A stretch of 64,000 nucleotides of DNA from positions 28,389,614 through 28,453,613 of the forward strand of contig OY754334.1 of NCBI GenBank assembly GCA_963573305.1. Direction: 5' to 3'. Below are positions 34,620-45,934 of the stretch, in pieces. The stretch is from Pyrrhosoma nymphula. Lineage: Eukaryota; Arthropoda; Insecta; Odonata; Coenagrionidae. Position numbers and translations under genes: made by a program. The first letter of the stretch is position 1. The number at the start of each line of letters is the position of its first letter. Under the pieces are notes generated by a model that was not told the origin of the DNA, made no database searches, and worked only from the letters and a program-made list of their open reading frames with translations.

Positions 34620-35190
34620 GTTTTTATTTATTAGGCATGTGCCGGTATCTACCACATTCCATCAGGATATAACTGATACTGAGAAGACAATTACAGTCAT
34701 CACATGGAGGTGGTATTTTTTCTTGCGTAAAGAGATACGAGTGGGTCAAAGGGCCGTGCCCTATCCTCAGGCGGGTGATGACTACTTCCTCTCTCACATT
34801 TCTCCTGACGGTAGAGGGCCACGCTGACGTCACCGGTTTAACAATGCGTAGTTTGTTATTTCGTGTGGTGCTCCACTACTCTCTCCACTGGTTAAGGACA
34901 AAATTTCTTAGTGTAGCCTTTATATCTTTGTATGGTACCAGTGTCTTCTTGGACTCCTCCTCGCTCAGGACTTTCTCCGCATATGCATTTTCTCTCTCGT
35001 TTCCGGCTATACTCATATGCCCAGGTACCTAAAGAAGCCGTGTAGTATTTCCTCTCCCATTTAGTGATACAAGGGCGGAGTATATTGCTTGAACTATCGG
35101 ATGAATGGAGAAAAGACGGAAATAAAAGTCAGGGTACTAAGAGTGTCCGTGCAAATTAAGAAAGAGTCACCGTCGCTCTCAGTCCCACGT
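34620..35190 (-). pseudogene. LINE fragment with RNase H domain and C-terminus (I/R1-like)
   Basis: The minus strand reads TDTLSTL (an RNase H acidic-residue region, about 35130), then VPGHMSIAGNERENAYAEK (the end of RNase H, about 34990-35030). It continues with VREEVVITRLRIGHGPLTHS and PPPCDDCNCLLSISYILMEC with GRY (34640-34800). The last block is the C-H-C zinc-knuckle-like end of I, R1 or LOA-type LINE polyproteins. The RNase H and C-terminal parts lie in different frames and stops are present, so the copy is dead. No reverse-transcriptase motifs remain. Confidence 0.78.
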
Positions 35191-35195
35191 AGAAC

Positions 35196-36060
35196 CTACT
35201 CAATAGCAATAATTAGGCCTTGTCTTGATGACTCCATGGTGGGATGGTAAAATTGCGCAAGCCCAGGCATCTTTAGACTTAGATCTGCGAAAAGGAGAAC
35301 AAAACCAGAGTTGTTCCTTAGTAACCTAGAAAACAGACGCTGGTACTCCAAAGCAGAGACGAATTCTTTCTTGCGAATGCGCAGAGATATATTCGACAGT
35401 TGCGCTCGCATCATTTACAACGTCCGGAAAACTGATCACATCAGTCAATATATACAAAAATTGGGTTGGCTTTCAGTCTCAAAGACGGAAATATTTCGTT
35501 GAAGTATTTCTTTTTAACTTGATAACAACCATAAGACCTGGTTACTCAATCGACTACTATGCTGCTCGGCCATCCTCAGACTCTCGCCCAATTACAAGGA
35601 GCCAAAACAATATTTTATTATCCCACTCACCGGACCACTACCTTTCAAAAATCTTTCATTGTTATCACAATTAATTTATGGAACTCCCTCCCCACAAAGA
35701 TTAGAAATATCTCCAAAGTAACCATTTTCAAACCACTACTATACAAACATTTACTCACACACCCCAACTGTTATTCATGTTTTCTGTACCCAGTTTCCAT
35801 ATGTATTCCACAAAATACAGTTCTGGAGTTGCATGCTATTTTTATGCGTGTATTGTTACTCATATTACTATTTTTCTTTTATGTTATCTTATATAAGTGT
35901 ATTAATATATAACCACGGAATTTACCACTTTTTGAATGATATGTATGATATGATACGATGTGTATTTTCATGTATTTCTCATCCTTTATTTGTTTCTATT
36001 TTATTTCTGCTTTCAGTTTCTACCTGTACATGTATTTTTAAAATTTGATAAGTAAATATT
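35196..36060 (+). pseudogene. CR1/jockey-like LINE C-terminal fragment
   Basis: Readable pieces are CARIIYNVRKTDHISQYIQK followed by LGWLSV (35400-35475), the usual 'A-x-x-I-x-x-x-R-K-x-D-H-I-x-x-x-x-x-x-L-x-W-L' block. After a frameshift, FIVITINLWNSLPTKIRN and KPLLYKHL follow (35660-35760). Both lie downstream of the polymerase domain in CR1/jockey LINEs. The frame is broken at least once. The copy runs head-to-head with the RNase H fragment just upstream. Confidence 0.75.
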
Positions 36061-36244
36061 TGTTTGTTATTTTTGCCTTCTGTTATTCTTTCTGTATGTT
36101 CTCAACTCGACAAATCGCAAAAACGCTTTTCGTGCATCCTATTGTTGCTCTTAGGTGGCTCTGACACAGAACATAAATAAATATATTTATTATTATTATA
36201 AATAGAGCTACAATAAATGATATAACGTATATAGATATTCACGT

Positions 36245-36645
36245 CCTGAAGTGGTACCAACCATGACGGATGCTTGGAATACACAGAGAGTACACCTCAG
36301 AGAGCCTTATATTAAAACAACGGAACAGATTTTAAAAGCGCACATTAACGGGTCTCGTGGCGAGTATGTTGGTGCAATTGATATCTTGGCTACGGATGTT
36401 ATAGTGAATATGGCGGTAGGGGCTGAGGAATTTCCGAACGTCAACGATTTTCCTTTGTGATTATTTTATCGTTCCAGCATTGGGAGACAGACTTGGACGT
36501 CGCACCATATGAAATGTACTCTTATCTGAGTTTTTGGTTACTCTGTATGTCTGTGCGAAGAGTTTTTCAGATGAAGAGGTACAACCCACTTATACAAAAG
36601 AATGGGAGATATATAGGATATAATGTCCCCCTGTTCTGATCTGGA
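36245..36645 (+). CDS. Open frames of unknown origin
   Basis: Two adjacent frames (36251-36460 and 36457-36639) have coding-like composition. The first reads TDAWNTQRVHLREP and then GEYVGAIDILATDVIVNMAV. The G-E-Y-V-G-x-x-x-I-L-A spacing faintly recalls the substrate-side region of OTU-type cysteine proteases, which some Helitron-type elements carry, but the catalytic residues are not visible. I do not assign a function. The location next to Helitron-like sequence is the only support. Confidence 0.2.
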
Positions 36646-36954
36646 GAATGTTTTACCTACTACTGTATGAGACAGCGTTGGGATAGGTACTGGAAAAAGT
36701 TGTAAACACGCTCTTAGCTCTACTTACTCAATATTTATTCATAAATGTAACGTAGGAAGCACAGCATAGGTTGTAGTGAAGAAGGTACGCATAAATCAGT
36801 GAAAAAGATCGATTTTTTATTTAATTGTAATTTTTATTTATTAATCAAATTAATTTTGAGCGATTTAACTTTGAAAATCAAGTTGCCGAAGGTCCACCAA
36901 TCGCTCATTTCTACGGCTACAACGATTGTCATCCCATTTCGTAAGAATGCAATC

Positions 36955-37680
36955 TTTATATATATAAAAGTCAATGTATGTATGTATGTATGTATGTATG
37001 TATGTTCCACATCTCCTCCTAAACCACATGACCGATTTTGATGAAATTTGGAACATATGTTTGTTACTGGTAGACAACAAACACTGTAGGGTTCAATTAA
37101 CCGAAACCCTATTTTTTCAGGGTTAAGGGTGTGATCTTTACTAATATGTAGAAAAATGTAAATATGTCTGTATGTCTGTTGCTCCATCACGCAAAAACTA
37201 CTGAACCGATTGAGCTGAAATTTGGCACGTAGATAGAAAACATGTCTGGTTGTAATATATGCTATATTAAAAAGCCCTCAGGGCCGCCAAAAGCCCCCGA
37301 GGGTCACCCCTGGTGGTCCATGCTAAGCATTGGGTTCAGTGCAGTGGTTTCATTTTTTGCTTTTTAAAAGTACTTTCACTCAAGATATAGGCCTGGGATT
37401 TTTTTTATCGGATGGCTGAATAAAAGAAGTTTCTAATTTTATCAATCGATTTTCTTCTAACCTCCGAAGTTGTCTGAAATTCATCTTTTCAGCTGAAAAA
37501 TCTCACATTTTTGTCTGAAATCAACAATAACATATTTCCTTGACAACCATAGATTTGATTTTCAAAGGATATACCCATTACCCGCCTCTAGCATTGAAAA
37601 ATCACGTTTTCCTGCAGGCCCATGATAGTACGTAGAAAGAAAATCCGTATAAGAAGGGCCCAGAGTCCCAAGGGCCCGAT
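36955..37680 (+). repeat. Helitron-associated type repeat with (TATG)n
   Basis: TATATATATAAAAGTCAATG is followed by seven TATG-like units, then CATGACCGATTTTGATGAAA and TTTGG. A second, similar module starts near 37155 (TCTGTATGTCTGTTGCTCC, then ACTGAACCGATTGAGCTGAA and TTTGG). Sequences of this form are a familiar dispersed repeat in insects and often mark non-autonomous Helitrons; assigning them here is an inference. The Rep-helicase fragment at 38360 lies downstream on the same strand. Confidence 0.5.
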
Positions 37681-38359
37681 GATAGATTGCTTCAGGGGTT
37701 AATCGATAAATTCAATGCATATTTACAAGTATACTCTTCAACGTCTTTCTCAAAGTAGCTCTCAAAGGGGCATCGCATGTATATGAGAGAACACATACAT
37801 AGTAAACAATACACATAAAGGAAATTAATTGATTACACACACAATTATATGTGCAAGAATATTTACGTGCAGCGAATATCAATGGTAATAATGCGTCTGT
37901 TGCTACAACAAACACGGCGTTGTTTATTATCGTTTAATACTCAGATGTATTACACGTAGTGAAACCGTCTGCCTCTAATTACGATTGCGAACTGTTTTTT
38001 AGACCAATTCCAACATCATTAAGGTCACCAGTTATTTATATGTTTAAAAGTGTTAAAGTGCAGTTAACTTAGGTACATTCACTCAATCATCGAGTTATCC
38101 ATTCAAGACTCTCGCTCGCCGCTGTGTTTCCGCACAAATTTCATCCTTACCCAACATACGGACGGGTAACCAGCTCTAAATCTGGTTCAAATACAGAACC
38201 ATCTGTTTCGAACCTTCAATCTGTTTTAAGATGGCGGAAATTATAATGACGTCACTACATGCTTCTTATCCGAACGAAGAACGGAAATTCTGCGCAATTA
38301 ACGACATCCGTGCATGAAAATCGACAAGTGCACTAAGAATCACCATATATTTTTTATTT

Positions 38360-38905
38360 AGCAACCGATACCAATGATTATGGCTATGCCGAAGGCGCAG
38401 TCCGGGTGATGGAGGATTCATTGGTCAAATAAACATGGTTTCTGCTGCCATTACACATCTTGACGTTGTCAACCGCTGGATTGTACCCTTCTGTCCAATC
38501 CTGATTAAAATACTCAAAGCACATATCAACGTTGAATAGTGCAACTGAATTAAGTCATGTAATGCAAATATATGTATGCACACAAGGGAAGCGATCAAGC
38601 TGTTAATCACTCAGAAGACGGCTCAAGAGAACCGTAGGGACGAGGTGACCATCTATCAACCTTTGCTACTTAAGTAGTAATGAGTCTGTATGGCCGATTT
38701 TTCGGTTTCCCGTGCATGAAAGTGGACCAATAGTCACTCATCTCTCCGTGCACCTGGAAAACGGTCAGCGTGTCTACTACAACGAACACAACATACAAGA
38801 TAGGTTACGAACTCCTCGAATGTCCACGCATACAGTTTTTCTTCAGGCTTTGCGGTTTTCTTATAAAATAAGTTTAACGTTTTTCACACCCGTTGAATTT
38901 CAACG
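38360..38905 (+). pseudogene. Helitron Rep-helicase fragment
   Basis: Helitrons move by rolling-circle replication using a Rep-helicase. Readable pieces in order, over several frames, are LCRRRSPGDGG (38385), VVNRWIVPFCPILIKILKAH with INVE (38465-38535), RRDEVTIYQ (38635-38660) and GPIVTHLSVHLENGQRVYYN (38720-38790). The 'D/V-N-R-W-V-V-P-x-x-P-x-L' block followed by 'A-H-I-N-V-E', 'D-E-V-x-x-Y-Q' and 'V-x-L-x-V-H-L-E-N-x-Q-x-V-Y/F' is characteristic of the region between the Rep and PIF1-helicase domains. Stops and frameshifts separate the pieces. Neither the HUH motif nor the helicase motifs are visible. A perfect palindrome, ACCCGTTGAATTTCAACGGG, lies at about 38888. Confidence 0.8.
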
Positions 38906-38909
38906 GGTA
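38888..38909. repeat. Palindrome CCCGTTGA-ATT-TCAACGGG
   Basis: An exact inverted repeat of 9 bases on each side of ATT. A near-copy, GCCCGTTGAATATCAACGAG, occurs at 62111-62130, so it is probably part of a dispersed element. Confidence 0.6.
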
Positions 38910-39059
38910 CCTTCCGCTCGTGAACAAATAAAAAACAAATATCAAATAAATAAAAACTGTATCCATGGTTCTAATCTAGACAGAGGTGATAACAACACCA
39001 AATTAGTGTGTTTCATCTCAGTTATCTATATTCATAGACCAGTAAGTCAACATTGGACA

Positions 39060-39300
39060 CCAGAAAAATAAAACTTAAACTTCCACGCGTTATTTAGTCA
39101 AAATCTCAGTTCTGTAATATGTTTTTATAAAATTAAATAAATAACACACTCTAGCTTAAAGTTCCCATTAATTTGAATTTACCAATTGAAATTTTAAAAA
39201 AATGTAGCTCAATTAAGACGTTTAAAAATGCAATTAAAAATTGGTTAGCTCAAAAAAGAGATGTGAATTCTTTGCGTAATATTTTAAAATAATGGTTCAG
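39060..39300 (+). mobile_element. LINE C-terminal fragment (jockey/CR1-like)
   Basis: The segment reads 'L-x-F-P-L-I' then LRRLKMQLKIG-like or, in the next frame, KTFKNAIKNWLAQKRDVNSL. The latter parallels 'L-K-x-F-K-x-x-L-K-x-W-L', the last residues of a jockey/CR1 polyprotein, and ends at TAA near 39290. The evidence is a short C-terminal block only. Confidence 0.5.
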
Positions 39301-39309
39301 ATGAATAAA

Positions 39310-41520
39310 TGTAATCAATGAAACATTTTGGTAATAACACTGTTTATAAAACTATTTTTGTAAATTTTGTCATAAAATACAGTAAAATTTATAATGATAT
39401 GTTTAAAAACGCTGCAGGAAGCGGCATAAGTTATGCAAAGAAAACTGAACTCATTTGTATTTCTTACTTTTCATTTGCTGTAATGACCTTGTTTTTGAAT
39501 GATTAAAGTTTTTTATTTAACACTGACCACAATACTGGAAGACGCGGTCAGTAAATTTCCAAGCCTATTTTATGTTGTAGCCATATTTATCGCTGGAAAT
39601 AAAACTCATTGATTCATTTCCACGCTTTTGATGATTTCGGTCGGAAACTTTTTTATGGGTTCAAATTCGGTCCCTTAACGATTTTTTTCGAAGATCAGAC
39701 CAGTTCCAGTTTAATCTCGTACCAAAACCTTCAAGATATGATGTTACATCGAATTCCTTTGAGAAGTCTTTGAGATAAAGTACACATGCGTACAATGGGG
39801 GATTATCATGTGAATGCTTTTTCGATATTACTGTTGAAATCAAATTTGTATAGGTTTTAATATAAAGTTATGGAGTTGCTTCGAAACATTAAGGCCTAAT
39901 AATCAAATCACTAATCGTAGAAATTTGCATTATTTTCTGTTTCCGCAAAACACCCACTGACGTCATTTCATCCATCGATCAAAGGAGCGTGGTTTGATTC
40001 CTGGTGAAGACGGATATTTTTTCTCGGAAGACGCATATTAAATCTCTACACTGTTTTATTTCCGGGAGAAGTGGAAAAGGCAAGGTTGCCTTTACATTCA
40101 ACCTTAGACTCCTATATCTCTGGCAATTTTTGGAATCTTTAAGAGATGATTTGCAAATGATAATTTGTCATGGACACCTGCACGATAAAGTAAGAAGCAA
40201 AAATCGTGATACACCCCCATTATTACTCATTTGAGAGTATAGGATTTATAGCGTGTCCTCCACATATCGTATGCTCGAAGAAAATTATTCATGACAACTG
40301 AGCATTACCAGAAAATTTCAAATTTTCCATCAGCAAAATTCAAGTCAGTTTTGTTCACACTGCTTAAATTATTGACCTAGAGACATACATCAAGTGGGAA
40401 AAAAGATATATTCTCTCACTTTCTTCCCAAGTAAGGAGCCAATGCAGCAGCTGCTCATAAAATAAGAGCCACTTTTTCATCACTACAATATTTCACCGAG
40501 AGAGACTGTGAATGGGGGAAGAGCAAAAAACCCAGCGTGCTATTTACCAGAGGGCGTAATAGCCTTGCGAAAATCCTTGGAAGAATGAAATAGCCATTCC
40601 TTCACTTAGATCCTAAGAAATCTCTTACTTATCCCTCTCTCTCTCAGTTAGAAAGCGTGGATAATAAACTTCGCCCACCGCTTTATCCGACAAAGATTCG
40701 AAGCGCTGCAAAAGTTTTCTCTCGCGCTCTTTAGTAAGAATTCCTCACCAATTTGTCCTTCAAGAAGTACTTTTGACCACTCACTGCAGCAGAGCTGACT
40801 GGTGAGAGGCTATAATGGCCATTGCAATCTGGGATTTCCATCACCCATCATACTACGATTGGATATTATCCGAAAGTTTGAGCCGTCGAGCAAATTACGC
40901 GAACAGGCAGTCGGCATCTGAAGCAAAACAATGAACTTTATGTTGTGTAAGCCTGCCATGTCTATAATTATATCGTATGTGGACTAACCTAAAGCAGAGA
41001 GAGCATACATAGGTATTTCGGTCAAATTGGTTGCTTCATATGCTATTCTATGAAATGACTGCTGTACACATCCTCCATGTTCTTCTCAAAGCTTGAAACC
41101 ATTGCCATAGTGATTTTAAAAGATTTTTTTAATTTTTGGAAGTGCTACCAAATGAAAAATTTGTAAATAGTTCATTATGACCTGGCTTTAAGCAATGATC
41201 TACAAAAAAGGAGGCATATCCGATTTTAAGGGTGTACTTGAAAGTTTGCAAACCCGAAAATTTTAAAAGACGGCGCAGAATTTTTTGTTTATGTCTTGTT
41301 CATGTGTGGGGAAAAAATATTTAAAAAATTTTCAATCAGTTCATGCCGAAGCACCTATTCAAACATCCATTATATCGCCTTTTCCTTCACTGAACTTCAG
41401 AGCACATACTGGAGGCATGGTACTTACATATACTGCACTGTACATTGGTACCATGACAGAAGAGAAGTCTAAGCTGCGCTGTATTGTAGCTTCATAACTG
41501 CGAAAATACCACAAAGGCAA
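39310..41520. other. No gene recognised
   Basis: No coding sequence, RNA gene or element terminus could be supported in these 2.2 kb. Confidence 0.5.
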
Positions 41521-41522
41521 TA

Positions 41523-41658
41523 TCATTCACCTTGACCGGGATTGGAAACTGTATTCCTCTATATCGCACCAAGTGCTTAAGCCAGTTAAGCTACCGAGGC
41601 GTCATTGTCCCCTTTGGACTCGAGGGATCAGGGTTCGATTCCCGGCCAAGGCAAATGA
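41523..41658 (-). repeat. tRNA-derived SINE with inverted B-box-like ends
   Basis: On the minus strand it reads GACGCCTCGGTAGCTTAACT (A box) and later GTTTCCAATCCCGG (B-box-like), the same family as 15283-15360. On the plus strand the other end carries a perfect B box, GGTTCGATTCCCGGCCAAGG. The two ends are imperfect inverted repeats of about 27 bases: TCATTCACCTTGACCGGGA at 41523 against TCATTTGCCTTGGCCGGGA read from 41658 on the minus strand. Confidence 0.6.
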
Positions 41659-41659
41659 T

Positions 41660-43085
41660 TTTTTTCTCTGTGGAATTTCACACTTTACATGCACTTGCGC
41701 GTGACTCCGCAATGGGTAACACCGTGTTTAGTCGCGGTATTCTAAAAATTCTATCTTAACAACAATACATTTTTCATTGTTTCCGCCCGAGTTATCGAAA
41801 TCCTATCCGTTAGTAACGTAATCTATTTTTGAATCGGAACAGAAGACTTAGTTAACCTTAGCTCAACCCCCAGTTAGGTAGCTCAACGCTCTACCAACTG
41901 ATAATAGACACTTTTTTAATACGAAGGACTAAATGAGAAAAAATATGGACATCATCTGTATGAATTCGATATGCCGATCACGAGCCTGGTCTGCAAATTG
42001 CTAGGTATCTCGGATAAACGTCGTTAAAGTTTAGTAATATAAATGTTTTAAACAATTAATTGCGCTATGATTTTACATGCTGATAACAGTAACAGCATAA
42101 GAAAAATTATTTCCAGATTCGCTAATATATCACTGCTTTATTCCCTGGGTTGCATTAGTTTGATTCGTTATTTATCCATTCTCACTCACAGCACCTAGCG
42201 GAGAATATTTCATGCATAATTTACGTATCTCCCATAAAATCCGATAGGATTAAAGAAAAAAATGCCACTTTCATTGGCATACAAAATCAAAACGTAGTAA
42301 AATGTTTAAAAAATTATCCTCAACCTCTAAAACGTTTATCTAAAAATATTACATAATTTGCAGATATATGAAGATGAGGTTCGTGATCAGTACATCGGAT
42401 TCATTCAGATAAGGTGTCATTTATTTCATATGTATCTTCACACATAAAAAGTGTCCATTGTAAGCAATAACGCCGTTATTTCCTATTGCATGGCTTTGGC
42501 CAAAACAGCTACATTCCAAGTGACCCGTTCCATCAAATAATTCTCTGCATTAGACGTAGAGGAATAACTTAAGAGGCTATAATTTTAAGAGAAGTTGACC
42601 GACAGCTGAGTTCATTTGTGCCATAAGGAATGGGCGAGAATTTTTTTTTCCAAGTGGAACGAATGAGAATTGAAGGAATCATGGAAATAAACTCGGCTTC
42701 AACTTGAGCCTACTCATACAATGTGAAGACGAGCCCACAGTTTTACGTCCCGTTTGACAGGCGGAATCCTAAACAATAAATTGCGCTCTCCTTACAGAAC
42801 TCAACTGAGAAACGGCAGCTCAATGAAACATTTCCGCCATAATTCAAACCCAAGCCCTCGGGATAAGAAGCCGGAACTGAAACTGCTGCACCAAACCGAT
42901 TTACTGCTTATTGTTTTGTCCGCTAGTTGAGTGGAATGATAAAATAAAAATAGATTTTTCAAGTCATTGCAAAGAGTAATAAAATTAAATACATGTATAA
43001 TGAATGCTTTGCAATTCTTTAATTTATTCAACATTTTCTTTGTGTTATCTAAACGTTTTTCACGAATAAAACCATTAAACCAAAG
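41660..43085. other. No gene recognised
   Basis: Near 41865-41915 a stretch (minus strand AGTTGGTAGAGCGTTGAGCT) resembles the D-arm and A box of a tRNA, probably another SINE scrap. Nothing else was recognised. Confidence 0.45.
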
Positions 43086-43087
43086 CC

Positions 43088-43124
43088 AAAGTTTCGTCTG
43101 TAGAACTTGCAAGCATCCTCAGGG
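43088..43124 (-). ncRNA. Hammerhead-ribozyme-like motif, copy 4 (degenerate)
   Basis: On the minus strand CTGAGGA is followed by a possible helix II (GCTTG with CAGAC, one mismatch) and then CGAAAC. Helix III and the cleavage site are not convincing. It is included because block order and spacing match the other copies. Confidence 0.3.
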
Positions 43125-43129
43125 TTACC

Positions 43130-44340
43130 TATAAAATTTAGTGAACATTAGTGAGCAAGTATAAAAGTTAATAAATAACAAAAAATAATATATAGAAAGA
43201 ATTATCTTGAAATGGATTGCGCTATTTTTAATTAAATATCTGGATAAAATATCAAATTAACTATCAAATACAAAATATCAAATTAAATATGTAGTAGCAT
43301 AAGATTTTTATGTGTTGGTCAAATAAAATTCGAAATTAATTTTTCATTTTTTTCTATTTTTTCACTCAAAAATAATTTGCTATTATAAAAAAGTTGTCAA
43401 TATAAGTCCCTAATAGATTAATCAAATTAAAGTTAAAAAGAATATTTATGCCGTCTTTATAAAAATTAATTGTTGACTAAAGCCATGGTGACTGTCAATA
43501 CCATGATAAAAGAGCAAGAATAAACTACACGATAACAAAAAGTTGATTTATTGATTGTAATTAACTGTTTACTATGTTACGATCAATCCTGCAAAAAATC
43601 CGTATCAGTTGTTTCAGAAAAATATAAATTCTTTCCCAAAAATATAACGAGAAAAGATGGCGTCCCTACTAACGGTAAACTGTACGTTAGCGCCCTCACA
43701 ATGCCTTATGGCTTTGCTGTTGCTGGATGCAATCTCACATGGCATCTAATTTTCACTAATGCTTTCTCCAAGGCCTCTGTCAAGGCATGGGAAAAGTGCA
43801 AAGAGCAACGCAGAAACAATTAACACGCAAAGGTCGTCTTTCACCTTCAGTGTTTCCTAAAGTAATTAGATCCTGTTGATTGTTAAACAGTCTGCTTTCC
43901 TTCCATTCTTGAAAACCCATCTGTACTGATGAAGTTTCCAATAAAATGGGTCGAGTTTGCTCAAAGCTGTGTAATTGTAAGATTTTCTCAGACCATGAGT
44001 TCGTACTACACATAAGTAGTTTAAGGCGACAAAATCTACCCCTCTTCCATACATATTCACCTTAGATCAAGGATGTCGTTACTTAAGCTTGTACATGAGT
44101 ACGATGAATTTTCGACCCCGAAGAATGAAAATTTTCACAGCAAACTTTTTATTTTTTTATTTTCAATTTATACTATTTTTATGTAGTTTGAGCGAGAGTA
44201 GTTGTAGTTTGAGTTCCCAAGTCATAAAGGAGACCATATTCAAATTTATTTTTTTAATCAGTGACTGTAAGAAGTATGAAATAAATATTTTAATATTAAT
44301 AGCGCAAAATATAGTTACACATGTCTAACACTCTCAGTAA
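43130..44340. other. No gene recognised
   Basis: A 90-codon frame at 43551-43823 has no recognisable domain. The sequence is very AT-rich. Confidence 0.5.
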
Positions 44341-44344
44341 TTAA

Positions 44345-44510
44345 ATAAATATATTTATTTATTTAATCAGTTACATTGCATTAGGCATTTTTCCTGGTGG
44401 TAAGGTCCATGTACCACTCACATTACTCAATTCACACACAATAATCACTATTTTTCACATAAAAATTATGAATTGGTTCGCTTAAATTTTGCGAGGCGAA
44501 GTCTCTTATT
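44345..44510 (+). repeat. Dispersed repeat R1, second copy
   Basis: Matches 32234-32400 in the same orientation (TTTATTTAATCAGTTACATT, CATGTACCACTCACATTACTC, CACATAAAAATTATGAATTGG). It is followed at 44565-44645 by the CACGCCGTACGGTGAAA repeat shared with 26973. Confidence 0.75.
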
Positions 44511-44564
44511 GAACTCGAAGTCTTTTCTTGAACTTATATCTGCATAAGACTCTAGCTAAACTCC

Positions 44565-44645
44565 TTTTCTCACGCCGTACGGTGAAAAAGCCTTCACAAC
44601 AGGAGGCTTGTTTTGCGATTCCGTAAAAATTACTGTGGTGAGTAA
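44565..44645 (+). repeat. Second copy of the CACGCCGTACGGTGAAA repeat
   Basis: TCACGCCGTACGGTGAAAAA, then CCTTCACAAC and TTTTGCGATT, matching the order at 26973-27060. The lineage of the element is not known to me. Confidence 0.6.
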
Positions 44646-44769
44646 TTGTTTGCTTTTTATACACAGTTGAGAAAACATACTAACTACATACCGTTTGTTT
44701 TTTGACGAATCTCGGCATTATAAAATTCTATGTTTCCCAATATTCTTCCTCTGGAGCGCATAGCCGTAA

Positions 44770-45228
44770 TGCCGTGTCTGCACTGACCACTTAAGTTTTC
44801 ACTTAAGTGCAGTTTTCACGTAAGTACACTGTGTAGACACCCTCTCACCACTTATATAGGGGTCCCTATTTAAGTGGACTTGGATGATATAGATAGCATA
44901 CCGTGGAGGTGGTCGAAGTCTCGTCATCGATAGGTCGAGGAGTATCGATAATCATACACATCACACATGTATTTACATAATTTATATGAGGAGTTCAGTA
45001 ATTGTGCAAGTGTTATTCTTATTTTACATTTGTTTATGGGGTTATACGAGTCTAGAAATGTCTTAAGTTACTTCTCGGGCACATAATTTATGCGCGATGC
45101 AAATTTCTTTCCATTAACACTAGGTTGCGCTGAGGTAGATATAGTATATGTGTGTAGACGCTCGCCTGCACTTAAATTCTGCACCTAAGTAGACCCTACT
45201 TAAGTGCACCTGTAGTGTAGACGAGTTA
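44770..45228. mobile_element. Probable MITE with CTTAAGTG subterminal repeats
   Basis: The left end (GTGTCTGCACTGACCACTTAAG, about 44774) is answered by CTTAAGTGCACCTGTAGTGT and AGAC at about 45199-45222. The palindrome ACTTAAGT and close variants recur several times near both ends, while the middle is unrelated AT-rich DNA. No clear target duplication was found, so the superfamily is open. Confidence 0.55.
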
Positions 45229-45229
45229 T

Positions 45230-45930
45230 AATCTATGAAATAGATGTACTTATTTTTTTCTACTTACTTAAAATATTATTAAAATGTGCATTCAAAGACA
45301 CCGCTCCAGCCACCATAAATCTCCTCTTAATGAGTCTCTTCGCCATTCGCCAATTACTTTCTAGGTCTCGGTCTATCATAAATTACTGCGGAAGGAAAAA
45401 AAGTGCAACTTCACCAGAGTTTTCATGGTATTCCACCGCCAAAATTTTCCTTGCGTGGTTAAAATCGTTTCACGTGATGTTATCCTGGTGTGCGACGATT
45501 TATTGTCCTTGGGAGACTTTGAGAAAACATTCACTCCCATTGTATATTGACCACATTGTCAGCTGTGAAAGAGAATGGCTTTGATAAATGAGCACATTCC
45601 CAGCAAAAAAGTACGTCTTCTGGCAAAGGAAGACTTGCGTCTTACTCTATTGCCTCATTATCTATTTATAAGGAGGGAGCAGCTGACCTGAGAGGTTAGG
45701 AATAAAACTTGATGCTACGTAATTTTCCTTCGACTAAATAGCACTCATTCAAGGGATAGAGACGAGTTTCTTTTCTTGGACCACTTGCGGTTTCCTACGA
45801 AGTAATGTTTGCCAGGAAATTGTACCGCAAGCAGGTGCGGTTGTCGATTTGAGTCCAGAACTTCTTTGCTCTGAAGAGGTAAACCAAGAGGAGGGGGCTT
45901 ATGGTGGGGAACTGTAGTAAAAATGAAAGA
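45230..45930. other. No gene recognised
   Basis: An 84-codon frame at 45330-45584 has no recognisable features. Confidence 0.5.
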
Positions 45931-45934
45931 AAAT

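Noticed and set aside
36960..37010. TATG tandem run as a CRISPR or satellite array
   Set aside because: It is a simple microsatellite inside a known type of insect repeat; there are no spacers and the context is eukaryotic.
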